Positions 54,411 to 63,613 of a stretch of 64,000 bases of DNA are shown here, in pieces; position 1 is the stretch's first letter; the number at the start of each line of letters is the position of its first letter. The translations under genes and the position numbers were made by a program. Source of the DNA: an uncultured Paludibacter sp. GTDB lineage: Bacteria > Bacteroidota > Bacteroidia > Bacteroidales > Paludibacteraceae. The notes below the pieces were generated by a model, which ran no database searches, had not been told where the DNA came from, and worked only from the letters and a program-made list of their open reading frames with translations. The stretch spans positions 16,309 through 80,308 of the forward strand of contig CALCBD010000048.1 in the NCBI GenBank assembly GCA_937897985.1, in the 5' to 3' direction.

Positions 54411-54413
54411 CAT
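54390..54413 (+). other. probable attL core within the 3' end of ssrA
   Basis: An integrase gene 130 bases past the tmRNA and phage genes beyond it imply that recombination took place in the T-arm/acceptor sequence. The exact core cannot be fixed because the right-hand junction is outside the window. Confidence 0.5.
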
Positions 54414-54422
54414 AGACAAATT

Positions 54423-54459
54423 AAAATCGCTAGTAATCAATAGATTACTGGCGATTTTT
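54423..54459 (+). terminator. rho-independent terminator after ssrA
   Basis: A 16-base arm (54423-54438) pairs, with one G-T pair, with 54443-54458 around AATA, ending in Ts. It lies 12 bases past the tmRNA, inside the integrated DNA if the crossover is in the tmRNA 3' end. Confidence 0.85.
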
Positions 54460-54542
54460 CCGTTTAAATAAGTGTCTATAAAAAATAAAAAAGTACATAT
54501 TTATTTAAATATAAGCAAGTTACAACAAAACTATAGACAGAA

Positions 54543-55739
54543 ATGGCACGAAAGCAGACATTAATCGTATATCCACATTTAAATGATTGTGGAGGAGACT
54601 TAAAAAAAGATTGGTATGTTGAATGGAGTTTTAGAATTCCGGGAGAAGAAAAGCCAAGAAGGCAGCGTGCATACAGTGAACTACGAAAACCAACGGCAGT
54701 TGAAAGATATGAAGCTGCAAATATAATTATTGATGAAAAAACGCAATGGATAAAATCAGGCGAGTATTTGAACGGTAACCATGACAGGGTATATATTGAT
54801 GAACTTATTTACCGGCAGGAAGCAAAACTTTACGGTCAGGCAAGAACTGGTATTGCAACGTTAAGAAGTAATCTAAGTGATTATTTAACAGTTATCAGGC
54901 AACAAGTTAACGATAAAACATACCAGAATTATCAATCAAAAATGAGATTATTTGCTGCTTTCCTGGACAAAAACGGATTAAGTAATATATCTGTTCATAA
55001 TATATCCAGGGCTCATATCATTAAATTTGCAACTAATCTTTCAGAGTCCGGATTATCGCGTTTAACAATAAAAAAGTACATACAGATTTTACACAGTTAT
55101 TTTGATTATGAACTGGAAGCCGGCAGAATAGATAATAATCCGGTGACAAAAATGCCGGTATTGGGTAAAATTATTGATATGGCTGCAACTCCTTTTCATG
55201 CTGATGAAAGGAAGATGCTTAAGAGTGCAATTGAACCTGCGGATCCGCAATTGTGGTTAGCATGCGAAATTCAATATTATTGTGCGATTCGTCCCGGAAC
55301 TGAATTAAGATTAATGCGCATTGAATGGATAGACTTTGCCCGAAAAAAAATGAAAGTTCCGGTTGCTGAAGCAAAAAGTAATCGCATTGACATTATTGAC
55401 ATACCTTCTTTTTTATTCGAAAAAATGAGATATCTTGAATCCTATAGCAAATATCTTTATGTTTTTGGCAAATTCGGCCGTCCCGGAATCGAACCTCTTG
55501 GAAAGAATACTATGCGAAACAGATTCAACAGATATCGAGAGGCTCTAAATATCCCAAATGACAGGAAATTTTATAGCTGGAAACATACCGGAGCAATACA
55601 ATTGCTCGACAACGGTATGCAACCTCACGATTTGAAAGGGCATCTTCGTCATCAAAGTTTTTCGACCACCGAAGTTTATATTAAAAAAAGAGCGGGCAAC
55701 CTTGAGGGAAAAGTTGACCGCTTCAGCACGGAGATTTAG
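54543..55739 (+). CDS. tyrosine recombinase, phage-type integrase
   Basis: 398 aa. An N-terminal arm-binding part (1-100) precedes a SAM-like core-binding domain (about 105-205, LSDYLTVIRQQVNDKTYQNY) and the catalytic domain. Catalytic residues: Arg250 (AIRPGTE), His367/His370 (HLRHQS) and the nucleophile Tyr379 (EVYIKK). Where most relatives have HxxR the sequence reads YSWK-H (Lys347, His348), a change frequent in Bacteroidota phage integrases. It should insert and excise the element at ssrA. It lies at the extreme left of the element and converges on the last tail gene with a 4-base gap. Confidence 0.93.
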   Translation: MARKQTLIVYPHLNDCGGDLKKDWYVEWSFRIPGEEKPRRQRAYSELRKPTAVERYEAANIIIDEKTQWIKSGEYLNGNHDRVYIDELIYRQEAKLYGQARTGIATLRSNLSDYLTVIRQQVNDKTYQNYQSKMRLFAAFLDKNGLSNISVHNISRAHIIKFATNLSESGLSRLTIKKYIQILHSYFDYELEAGRIDNNPVTKMPVLGKIIDMAATPFHADERKMLKSAIEPADPQLWLACEIQYYCAIRPGTELRLMRIEWIDFARKKMKVPVAEAKSNRIDIIDIPSFLFEKMRYLESYSKYLYVFGKFGRPGIEPLGKNTMRNRFNRYREALNIPNDRKFYSWKHTGAIQLLDNGMQPHDLKGHLRHQSFSTTEVYIKKRAGNLEGKVDRFSTEI

Positions 55740-55743
55740 CACA

Positions 55744-57600
55744 TTATTTTAGCCGGTAAAAGTAACCGGTAACAATTCCTTTTTGTTTAGATTTAGTACT
55801 TTCAAATTTTATAGGGATATAAATTTGTTGCTCAAATTGATATAAATTTTTGGTATTAATTTCAGTATTATCTTCCATTAAAAATACATACTCTCTTGAA
55901 GTGTCAATTATTGATTCATGACGATAATCAGCTATTATTCCGTTTGTTCCTGTTAATCTCATTGTTGTGGTAGCGTTTGTTGAAAATATTGAGTTTCTCC
56001 ATACTTCAAAAGGAGCATACAAGTTATTTTCATCTGCATAAACAGGACCAAAATCAGGATAAAAATCACAATGAGAAAAAGGATATTTAAAATGAAAATT
56101 ATCCTGGAAATACCAGGCATTATACATTTCAATAATGCCTGTAAATAAAGCGACTTCAATAAATGAGTTTCGAGATAAACTTTTCAACGTGCCTTCGATT
56201 ACTTCTACCAAATTTTGATTTTCACTGATGAAATAATTGTTGCTTGCTACCGGGAGTTGGTGTACTAATTGTACCGGTAAATCTGGACGGTCAGTAAAAT
56301 TCAAAGTTATTTTATTGTATTCAATTTCAGAAGGTACAATTTTTAAACTTAATACATTATCACCACTACCAAAAGCTTTAAATTTATTGATTAAATTTGT
56401 ATACGATCGGTAGTCTCCAATATTTAATTTATATAGGTTTATTTTATCCGTATTACCCACAAAGTAGCTATTCCCCGAACTTGAAATATTGAATAAATAA
56501 TAGCTGTTAAATGGTAATGGAGTTAAATTATCGTCAATATAATCTGCAATTTCCGTTTCTGAACTTAAATTAACTTGAATTATATTCTTTAATATTTCTT
56601 CATTCAAATCATGGTATTTGAAATATACTGTATCATTGAAATCATATTTTATTTTTGAAAAACACAAATTTACGACTTTTGATTTTTGAGAGAAATCACG
56701 TGTATAGTTATCAAAAGCAACAATAGAATCAACTACTTTTTTGTTATCTACAATTGAATTTAAACTAATTATCGAAACAGATTTGTCACTTGGATCAACA
56801 ACAAACTCAACATTAAAAAACGACTCAATTGCTTCTTTAAATTCAGTTATTGTAAGATCTGGCAAAGCATCTGCATATTTCAAAGAATCAACTGTGTTGA
56901 TTAAAAACATTTTTATTGCCCGTTCGTCTGAATTTAAAACATTATATTTAAGTGAATATCCAAGTAAAAGAGGGAATTTGTTTATATAATACAACAAGTA
57001 TGGTTGCATTATGATATTTTCAACTGAGCTTACATTTTCATCTCTGGATGAACTATTGATACTTTCAGTAAATTTGAAATTATTGGCAATAATTGTAGTG
57101 CCGTTTTTATTAACTTTTACGGGTGTACAAACAAAATTATTCTGATAATACTGGTTTTCACCTAAAGGTGACACTTGATTAAATAAACCATAACCGGAGA
57201 GTTGAGTACTTAATAAAGCACGAGCATAATCAATCTCAGTTTCAGTCCCCCAATCGAGTTCCCAAATCTTTTTATCATTTTTTGCCATATACTTTAACTC
57301 GGAATTGCCTGCCAGAAACTGAAAATCAACATTGCTATCATTATTTTTATTAATGATAATTGTTCCAAAATGTGATTTTCCATTATCAATCAAAAATGCA
57401 TCTGCTTTTTGGTCAATATTAAGTTTATTTTTCCTGTTTAAAAAACCAAAAGCAATAGCATTATTTTTCTCAAGTAATGAAACCTGCATATTCAATGAGA
57501 ATTCTCCATCGCTCGAAATTTCAGGGTTTTCTTCAGTCCACGAAAAGCTGAAATCTTCCGGAAGTATTAACTCCCGGTTATTTACAAAAAATCGTATCAT
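55744..57600 (-). CDS. phage tail/baseplate protein candidate
   Basis: 618 aa, no signal peptide or membrane helix, beta-rich. No family was identified by motif. It is placed here by context: directly behind the tape-measure gene and overlapping it by four bases (ATGA), the place where distal-tail or baseplate-hub proteins are coded in long-tailed phages. Seen: an N-terminal MIRFFVNNRELILPEDFSFSW and a segment VVDPSDKSVSIISL, compatible with a hub-type beta fold. It is the last gene of the minus-strand structural operon and could be a tail tip or host-contact protein. Confidence 0.6.
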   Translation of the reverse strand: MIRFFVNNRELILPEDFSFSWTEENPEISSDGEFSLNMQVSLLEKNNAIAFGFLNRKNKLNIDQKADAFLIDNGKSHFGTIIINKNNDSNVDFQFLAGNSELKYMAKNDKKIWELDWGTETEIDYARALLSTQLSGYGLFNQVSPLGENQYYQNNFVCTPVKVNKNGTTIIANNFKFTESINSSSRDENVSSVENIIMQPYLLYYINKFPLLLGYSLKYNVLNSDERAIKMFLINTVDSLKYADALPDLTITEFKEAIESFFNVEFVVDPSDKSVSIISLNSIVDNKKVVDSIVAFDNYTRDFSQKSKVVNLCFSKIKYDFNDTVYFKYHDLNEEILKNIIQVNLSSETEIADYIDDNLTPLPFNSYYLFNISSSGNSYFVGNTDKINLYKLNIGDYRSYTNLINKFKAFGSGDNVLSLKIVPSEIEYNKITLNFTDRPDLPVQLVHQLPVASNNYFISENQNLVEVIEGTLKSLSRNSFIEVALFTGIIEMYNAWYFQDNFHFKYPFSHCDFYPDFGPVYADENNLYAPFEVWRNSIFSTNATTTMRLTGTNGIIADYRHESIIDTSREYVFLMEDNTEINTKNLYQFEQQIYIPIKFESTKSKQKGIVTGYFYRLK

Positions 57601-60600
57601 CCTTTTGCATTCTTTATAAGTTGATTATAATCTTCGAGTCTTTTGGCCACACCATCATCACCTGAAATCACTGATTTTGCTATGATTCCACGTTTCAGCT
57701 CGCTGAGCAACGCAGCATTTACAGCACGGGTTTCGTTAAGCATGTTTATCAATTCCGGATAATTGGGAACAACAACAGGTGTTTGAATGTTTCCTTTTGC
57801 TTCGGCTACATATCCACCTGCAGCATATCCGTTCTTTACACCCAATGAACGGGCAATATCCTGAATACTGATACTGGCAACCGTGTTCGTGCGTTGTGCA
57901 TAATCCACAAGGTTGAAAACTCTGCGGAGAGGTGCGTGTGATGTGGCTTCCTGATTGGCTACAAACTCTCCGGCGTGGACTATCCCACGGGGTTCATATT
58001 TGTCTCCTGGATCGGTGAATCCTCCGGTATAAAAGTTTTTAATGGATTCCCTTTGGGAATTGGCCACCGCCAATTCAGCCAATCCTGCTCCACCTGCAAG
58101 TATCGCTAAAGCAGGTCCTAAAATTCCACCTTCAGCCCACATTTTCATTACTGCCTGTGCTGTATTTGCTATGATTTTTGCCGAAGTAATTGCAAAATCA
58201 ATATCTGCATATTTTTTCTTTACTTCTTTAACTTTTATTTCTTTCTCTTCTTCAAGATTGGCAGTATCTTGTCCAGCCTTACGGGCAGCTTCAATGCGTT
58301 TATCGTAATTTGATTCTATTTTAATAGTTTCAGCTTCCTGAATTCCATTTACTATACGCGATACATTTTCAGCAAATTCTTCGGCTTTTTCTGCATATTC
58401 AGTAGCTGCTTTTAATTGTAAGATTTTTTTTGCCTTTTCATATTCTTTTTGAATAAGAAGTTTTTCATCTAACCCATCCTGCAATTCTCTCAATTCTTTC
58501 TGATACTGATTACTCAAAGAAGTATTATTTTCTAAGCCGTATTTATCAATTAATGCTTGACGCTTTTGCTGGTATTCTTCTTCTTGTGAATATTTTGTGT
58601 CGCTAAATTTTTTCTGAGAATCGGTAAGACTTTCTTCAGCTTTTTGAATTTCTGAATTCGCCTTTTCGATTGCTTTTTTCTTTTCTTCTTCAGACGAAAA
58701 TGTTTGCATTTCAATCAATGAAGCGTATTCTTTAGCATCATTAAGTCGTTTTTCAGCAACGGTTATTTCTAATGCGGCAGAATCGAGTGCAAATTTTTTC
58801 TTGGTTGTATAATTGTCAACTAATTTTTGTTTTTCTGCATTTTCAAAAGAATCTGTTGATTGTTTGATTGACTTATACGAATCTTCTATTGATTTTAGCG
58901 TTTGAGAATCAAACTCGGTACGTATTTTTGCACGGGTGTTTTCTATTTGCCTTTCGATTTCCCCTGTATCTTGCCCGTATTTTTTTGCCAATGTAAGTTT
59001 CGATTTGTAATATTCCAAATCTTCACCGAGTTGTTTCATTTTAAGTTCATTCTCGGTTTTTGATGACGATTTAATAGTTGCAAGTTCCGATTTATATTTA
59101 TCGTCGAGCGTTTTTATTGATTTATCATACGCTTTCTTTTTTTCTTTATCGGTTATATCTCCTCCGCCAGACTTATTAATTAAAACCCATTTCCCATTTT
59201 TCCAAACAGATAAACCATCCGGGCTAATGTCACCTTCTTTATATACTATTCCACCACCACCGAGTTTGTCAGCTATTTTATCGGCATCACCTATTAAACC
59301 CTTAAATACAGTTTTAATGGCATCAGATTGTGTATTTACTCTGCCAAAACTGGATGCTAAATGGAGAAGGTCATCAGCAAGTGATCCTGAGAAAGAACCT
59401 TTCTTTGAAAGAGGACTTATCCCATACTTACTTAACAAATCCCAACTATCGGAATACGCTTTTTTTAAATTCGTTGAATTTTCAGAATATATTCGACCAA
59501 TTTCAGATACTACAATACCTGCAATATCGTTTCCTTTCTTCTTGGCTATAAATTCCTGTATATTAGTTAAATATTTTGATTGTTTTTCAATTTCGTCGGT
59601 AGCAATTTTATCAATACTTGCATTTTGAATTTTTAGTGCCATCGATTGCCTTAATGCAATATTTGCTAATCTTTGTGCCTTTTCAATATCGGTTATATTT
59701 CCTTTTTCATCGATTAAACCTTGAATATATGAACCATATTTTTCTTTTATAATATTTAGCAGTCTTGCTTTTTCAGCTGTTTCAGGATTTGCTTTTTTGT
59801 ATGCATCAAATATGTTGTTTAATTCACGTTGTTGAGTAGCAGCTTCTTTATTAAAATCTTTTAAGGCAATCTGTGCCTCTGTTTGTGCAGTACTCAATTT
59901 GTAGACATATACAGTAAGAGTAGCTAAAGCAGCTCCTATGGCAACATAAGGGTTAGTCAATAGCGTTCTAAAAAATTTAAGAGTTGTACTATCTAATGCT
60001 TTAGTAGCAACTTCATTTACTTTTTTTGCAATAGTATTATAAGTTAATGCTAAAGTATATGTTCCCATTGTTGCCGCCAATGTGAAAAGTAATCCTTTGT
60101 TTTCACTAAGCCATTTAGGCATTTTAATTAGTACTTTCAAAAAATTGGCAGTAAAATCCGTAGCCCTTAGAATAGCTGGGTTTAATGATTTTACTAATTC
60201 CATACCAGCTTCATTAAATCTGTTTTTAGCTTGGGCCATACGTGCCGAAACAGTATTAGTTTGAACTATAGCCTGATCGTAAGCCACATTTGTACCGGTT
60301 ACTGCGGTTCTTAACCGGTCGTATACTTCAACATTTTCCAGTAATATCTGACCGGCTGTTATATTCTCAGCACCAAAAATTTTTATAGCCTTTGCATCTC
60401 TTTTGGCAGGATCCTCAATACTGTTGAGTGATTTATTAATCTCAATTATTGCATCACGTACATTAAATGCACCACTCACATAACCTACACCGGCATCTTT
60501 CATTTTTAATAATGCGCCACGAAGTTTTGTACCTGCTTCCTCACCAAGTAATTGTTTACTTGCTAATACCTCGAGCATGGCAATTGTGTCCTCCAGCGAC

Positions 60601-61562
60601 ATATTACTGCCATTTGCTACGGTACCCACATTCTTGAGCGAACCGGCAAGGCTGTCGGCTTCGGCCGATCCCTCGAGAGAACCTGCGGCAATCACATTAA
60701 TAATTCGTCGGGACTGATCGGCTTCAAGGTTGAACTGATTCATGGAGGCAGTAACTACATCGAAAGCTGTAGCAACATCCATTTTGCCTGCAGCAGCAAG
60801 AGTAAGCGCTTCTTTGGTTACGGCTGCCATTGCTTCTTTGTTTTTCAGAAGTTCAGGACGTTTACTACCAATGGTTGTAAATCCGTCCATTATTTCTTTT
60901 GCGCTCGCAGTGATTCTTATGCCGGCTTCAGTAGTTGTTGTGGATAGTTCTTTTGCATAATCACGTAGCCATTGAATATCTTCATCTCCGAGTCCCGTTA
61001 AAGCTTTCAGGTTTGCTTTAGAATCTTCCACCTCGTTTCGCATATCCATGAACTGCTTTAATCCCATGGTAAGTCCGGTTATTGCAGCTATTCCTGCCGT
61101 TATCCCGGCAAAATATTTGTTGAATCCATTTGCCATGCGCGACATACGGCTCTCACCAACTTTCGATTCGTTGCTCAAATCGGATATTTCCTTTTTTACA
61201 TTTCGTAGATCATCTCTTACCTGCCTCCATTCTTTTGAATTTCTTTGCAGTGCCGGGCTGTTAAATTGTTTATCCAGTTCTTTTTTTGCCTTGATAAGGT
61301 CCGCCATTGATGATCCGGAAAGATTATTGAGAACTTTCTTTAAATCAAAACTATCTTTTTCTAACTGGCGCATCTCTTTTTGAGTTGCTTTAAGCTGTTT
61401 TGAGAATTTCTCAAAAGCTTTACCATCTCCTGCGGCATTTGCCTCCTTCAGTTTTTGTGTTAAAGTTTCAGCTCTTTGAGCTAATGCAGTAATTTCCTGT
61501 TTGGCTTGTTCGCCATTAACGGTTACCGTACTGGTTGCTTGTTCGTTTTGAAGTTGCGACAT
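57597..61562 (-). CDS. phage tail tape measure protein
   Basis: 1321 aa. It sets tail length and is expelled with the DNA. The N-terminal helical region (1-130) precedes the conserved TP901-type core (about 170-370: ATAFDVVTASMNQFNLEAD, GSLKNVGTVANGSNMSLED, EEAGTKLRGALLKMKDAG), then hydrophobic helices near 490-560, long coiled coils rich in Lys and Glu (820-1100), and a C-terminal NFYTGGFTDPGDKYEPRGIVHAGEFV segment common to such proteins. It implies a tail about 200 nm long if the 1.5 angstrom per residue rule holds. The start codon lies in a small hairpin (61560-61582). Confidence 0.9.
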   Translation of the reverse strand: MSQLQNEQATSTVTVNGEQAKQEITALAQRAETLTQKLKEANAAGDGKAFEKFSKQLKATQKEMRQLEKDSFDLKKVLNNLSGSSMADLIKAKKELDKQFNSPALQRNSKEWRQVRDDLRNVKKEISDLSNESKVGESRMSRMANGFNKYFAGITAGIAAITGLTMGLKQFMDMRNEVEDSKANLKALTGLGDEDIQWLRDYAKELSTTTTEAGIRITASAKEIMDGFTTIGSKRPELLKNKEAMAAVTKEALTLAAAGKMDVATAFDVVTASMNQFNLEADQSRRIINVIAAGSLEGSAEADSLAGSLKNVGTVANGSNMSLEDTIAMLEVLASKQLLGEEAGTKLRGALLKMKDAGVGYVSGAFNVRDAIIEINKSLNSIEDPAKRDAKAIKIFGAENITAGQILLENVEVYDRLRTAVTGTNVAYDQAIVQTNTVSARMAQAKNRFNEAGMELVKSLNPAILRATDFTANFLKVLIKMPKWLSENKGLLFTLAATMGTYTLALTYNTIAKKVNEVATKALDSTTLKFFRTLLTNPYVAIGAALATLTVYVYKLSTAQTEAQIALKDFNKEAATQQRELNNIFDAYKKANPETAEKARLLNIIKEKYGSYIQGLIDEKGNITDIEKAQRLANIALRQSMALKIQNASIDKIATDEIEKQSKYLTNIQEFIAKKKGNDIAGIVVSEIGRIYSENSTNLKKAYSDSWDLLSKYGISPLSKKGSFSGSLADDLLHLASSFGRVNTQSDAIKTVFKGLIGDADKIADKLGGGGIVYKEGDISPDGLSVWKNGKWVLINKSGGGDITDKEKKKAYDKSIKTLDDKYKSELATIKSSSKTENELKMKQLGEDLEYYKSKLTLAKKYGQDTGEIERQIENTRAKIRTEFDSQTLKSIEDSYKSIKQSTDSFENAEKQKLVDNYTTKKKFALDSAALEITVAEKRLNDAKEYASLIEMQTFSSEEEKKKAIEKANSEIQKAEESLTDSQKKFSDTKYSQEEEYQQKRQALIDKYGLENNTSLSNQYQKELRELQDGLDEKLLIQKEYEKAKKILQLKAATEYAEKAEEFAENVSRIVNGIQEAETIKIESNYDKRIEAARKAGQDTANLEEEKEIKVKEVKKKYADIDFAITSAKIIANTAQAVMKMWAEGGILGPALAILAGGAGLAELAVANSQRESIKNFYTGGFTDPGDKYEPRGIVHAGEFVANQEATSHAPLRRVFNLVDYAQRTNTVASISIQDIARSLGVKNGYAAGGYVAEAKGNIQTPVVVPNYPELINMLNETRAVNAALLSELKRGIIAKSVISGDDGVAKRLEDYNQLIKNAKG

Positions 61563-61582
61563 AACTATGTATTTTAGTTATG
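61560..61582 (-). promoter_or_regulatory. hairpin over the tape-measure start codon
   Basis: CATAACTA and TAGTTATG form eight-base arms around a seven-base loop. On the minus strand the ATG start is the last three bases of the stem, so folding would hide it. May act as a translational brake; may also be chance in AT-rich DNA. Confidence 0.35.
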
Positions 61583-61609
61583 CGAATAAAATTGAAAATA
61601 ATTATTGTA

Positions 61610-61656
61610 AAAAAGACAAAAAAAAACCGCCCCCGATTCACATCGATAGCGGTTTT
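61610..61656 (-). terminator. rho-independent terminator between the lysis cassette and the tape-measure gene
   Basis: AAAACCGC (61623-61630) pairs with GCGGTTTT (61649-61656), with an inner CGAT/ATCG pair; on the minus strand a T tract follows (61622 down to 61613). It lies 57 bases after the stop of the spanin-like gene and 48 bases before the tape-measure start. Confidence 0.8.
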
Positions 61657-61712
61657 GTCTTCTTTAACCTTAAAAAAATAAATCCATGAAAAAAGTGCAA
61701 TTTCGGACTAAA

Positions 61713-62456
61713 TTACTTTGCAAAAATCAATTTAATTTTATTCAATAAAAAGGACAACTTTGATGCGGAAGTAAACTTCCAAACTACAAGCAAAATTACC
61801 GGCAGGGAAATACCAAAAAGCAGCCATTTCCACCATCCGTTTGCTTGCTTTGTTTTTTCAATTACTTCACTTTTAAGTGAAGATATTACTTTATTTACAC
61901 TATCTGAAGCGTTTTTCGACAATTTAAAATACACCGAAAACAAGTTTTGCACTTCAGCTTGAGAGTATAAGGTTTCGATAGATTCTAATGCCTTAACATT
62001 TTTGCCTTTCACGGTTTTCTGAATAGTTTCGGTAGCCACTGCCGGCCGCCTGGTAATGCTGTCTACTTTTGTCTTGGTATCATAGGTAATAGTATGAACA
62101 GTTGTTTCTTCATTTTCAGTCGTCTCGGCTGAAGTATTTTTTTTAATCGATTCTTCAGCATTTTTTTCGGCATTGACATAAGTTGTCAAACTTTGATTTT
62201 CATCCGACGTTTTCTTAACTTCTGTGGTCTGAAGCAAATCAGATTTAACCTCAGATTTTGTTGTTTTCTTTGCCGGAGTACAGCTCACAAATAATGATAT
62301 CAGCACAATGAACCCAATTTTATAGAATTGTTGAATCTCGGCAATATAATGATCAATATTTTCCGGCCGGTGAATAAATCTGTCGTTCTTAATCAATAAT
62401 GCCAGATAGCTTCTGATCAATCTAATCAGCATGTTTCTTTTCTTTTTCATATCCAT
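61713..62456 (-). CDS. putative unimolecular spanin-like lipoprotein
   Basis: 247 aa. A hydrophobic stretch with a lipobox (VLISLFVSC, Cys59) is followed by a hydrophilic, Thr/Glu/Lys-rich central region (about 65-200, extended or coiled) and a C-terminal transmembrane helix (about 208-226, KWLLFGISLPVILLVVW). A lipid anchor for the outer membrane plus an inner-membrane helix in one chain is the layout of u-spanins such as T1 gp11, which fuse the two membranes at the end of lysis. The 50 residues before the lipobox are unusual; the real start may be further in, but no ATG fits. It overlaps the endolysin gene by ten bases. No sequence homology to known spanins is claimed. Confidence 0.55.
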   Translation of the reverse strand: MDMKKKRNMLIRLIRSYLALLIKNDRFIHRPENIDHYIAEIQQFYKIGFIVLISLFVSCTPAKKTTKSEVKSDLLQTTEVKKTSDENQSLTTYVNAEKNAEESIKKNTSAETTENEETTVHTITYDTKTKVDSITRRPAVATETIQKTVKGKNVKALESIETLYSQAEVQNLFSVYFKLSKNASDSVNKVISSLKSEVIEKTKQANGWWKWLLFGISLPVILLVVWKFTSASKLSFLLNKIKLIFAK

Positions 62457-62968
62457 CTCGATACTTTATAAATTTGTGATTTTAATCTTCGTTTTCTGTA
62501 TACTCCGTCGCCTTCTCTACTCCCGGCTTCATTGGTATTACCTTCGACTGTCACTGTGTATGAACCTGATTTCCATTCGTCGATGAAACCGACATGAGCT
62601 ATCCTGCCTTTATTGGAAAACCATATCCCGAAAACATCAGCTGTTCCGGGAACGGAATTACCTGCAGATCCTTTTTTATAAATTGTTTTTCCGGCAGGAA
62701 ACCAATCAGGCGAATAGCCTGATACAACTGCTTTTATACCTGCAGTTTTAAATGTCCACGTAACCAACGCAGCGCACCATGGGTTCCCTTTGGCCAGCTT
62801 ACACGATTCCAGGAACATCTCTACCTGGCGTCCATCGTTGTTGCCGGTAAGCTCCCTTACACCGATTTGGGAGCGATAAATCTCAGCTACACGGCCGACT
62901 TGGCAAGCAGCACTAATGCTGCAACCAATAAGAAGTATACTAAGTAGGACAATTTTAATTTTTGCCAT
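62447..62968 (-). CDS. secreted CHAP-like endolysin
   Basis: 173 aa. A signal peptide-like start (IKIVLLSILLIGCSISAAC) is followed by an NlpC/P60-CHAP type fold with Cys65 (NPWCAALVTWTF) and His125 (GRIAHVGFIDEW) as the likely catalytic pair and VTVEGNTN as the third position. It resembles the TIGR02594 group of Bacteroidota phage proteins. The leader suggests holin-independent export, as in SAR endolysins. It overlaps the 128-aa membrane protein gene by 82 bases in another frame and the spanin-like gene by ten bases. Confidence 0.8.
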   Translation of the reverse strand: MAKIKIVLLSILLIGCSISAACQVGRVAEIYRSQIGVRELTGNNDGRQVEMFLESCKLAKGNPWCAALVTWTFKTAGIKAVVSGYSPDWFPAGKTIYKKGSAGNSVPGTADVFGIWFSNKGRIAHVGFIDEWKSGSYTVTVEGNTNEAGSREGDGVYRKRRLKSQIYKVSRWI

Positions 62969-63273
62969 GGCGATAGTTTTTCAAAATTTGACTTCATTTC
63001 TGAAATTATAAACCGGTAGAATCTGCCGAACACAATTTTCAGTATGATCCATGCTGCCGACAGGAACAGAAGGAGCTGAATAAGCGAAAAAATTGGTACC
63101 TGGAATATCCCGGCATCGAAAACGGCTGCCGTGGGGTCCATCCAACGCAGTACCGGCACCGATACAAGCCAAAGCCCAAATGCAATCGGCAGAGTAATAA
63201 GTTCGTGGTATTTTTTGAAAAAACCGCGAATAGTAGCCCATACTACCAGAAGAAAAGTTCTTAATGTTTTCAT
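62887..63273 (-). CDS. small phage membrane protein, holin candidate
   Basis: 128 aa with about three membrane helices (around 5-15 weak, 28-45, 60-85 and 108-126) and charged ends. No homology is recognised. The position directly before, and overlapping, the endolysin gene is that of a holin. The 82-base overlap ties its expression to the endolysin's. Its C-terminus (SYLVYFLLVAALVLLAKSAV) is a clear helix. Confidence 0.55.
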   Translation of the reverse strand: MKTLRTFLLVVWATIRGFFKKYHELITLPIAFGLWLVSVPVLRWMDPTAAVFDAGIFQVPIFSLIQLLLFLSAAWIILKIVFGRFYRFIISEMKSNFEKLSPWQKLKLSYLVYFLLVAALVLLAKSAV

Positions 63274-63279
63274 AATTTT

Positions 63280-63594
63280 TTATTTTATAATTTTTGTAAC
63301 CGAAGTCGGATCACCGGAAGCCACGCTCCAGATACCTATAATGATAAGAGCAACCAAAAACATAATCAGGAACCAGGAGTGTTTGCTCAGAAAAACTACT
63401 ACTCTGATCTCGTCAAAACGTTTGTTTGTTGAACATTCTAGAGCATTAATTCTCTTGTCAGTATCAACTTTATTTTCCAAAATAGCGGTAGTAAGTTTAT
63501 CCATGCTCATCGCAAGTAATACGATCGACTTTGCAGTTGCGCTTTTACTTGCTCCGAGCACTTCTTTTGCTGTTTTTTCGTTTTCTTCGCTCAT
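63280..63594 (-). CDS. small phage protein with coiled coil and one C-terminal membrane helix
   Basis: 104 aa. Residues 1-70 are helical and hydrophilic (DKLTTAILENKVDTDKRINA), residues 77-92 a transmembrane helix (FLIMFLVALIIIGIW). This layout recalls XhlA-type hemolysin/holin partner proteins. It ends 6 bases before the next gene of the cassette. Function is inferred from place and layout only. Confidence 0.5.
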   Translation of the reverse strand: MSEENEKTAKEVLGASKSATAKSIVLLAMSMDKLTTAILENKVDTDKRINALECSTNKRFDEIRVVVFLSKHSWFLIMFLVALIIIGIWSVASGDPTSVTKIIK

Positions 63595-63613
63595 TACTGT
63601 CAGAAACTGTATA

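Noticed and set aside
54149..54440. Reading frames on the minus strand across ssrA
   Set aside because: They are shadows of the tmRNA; the tag, acceptor stem and promoter explain the region.
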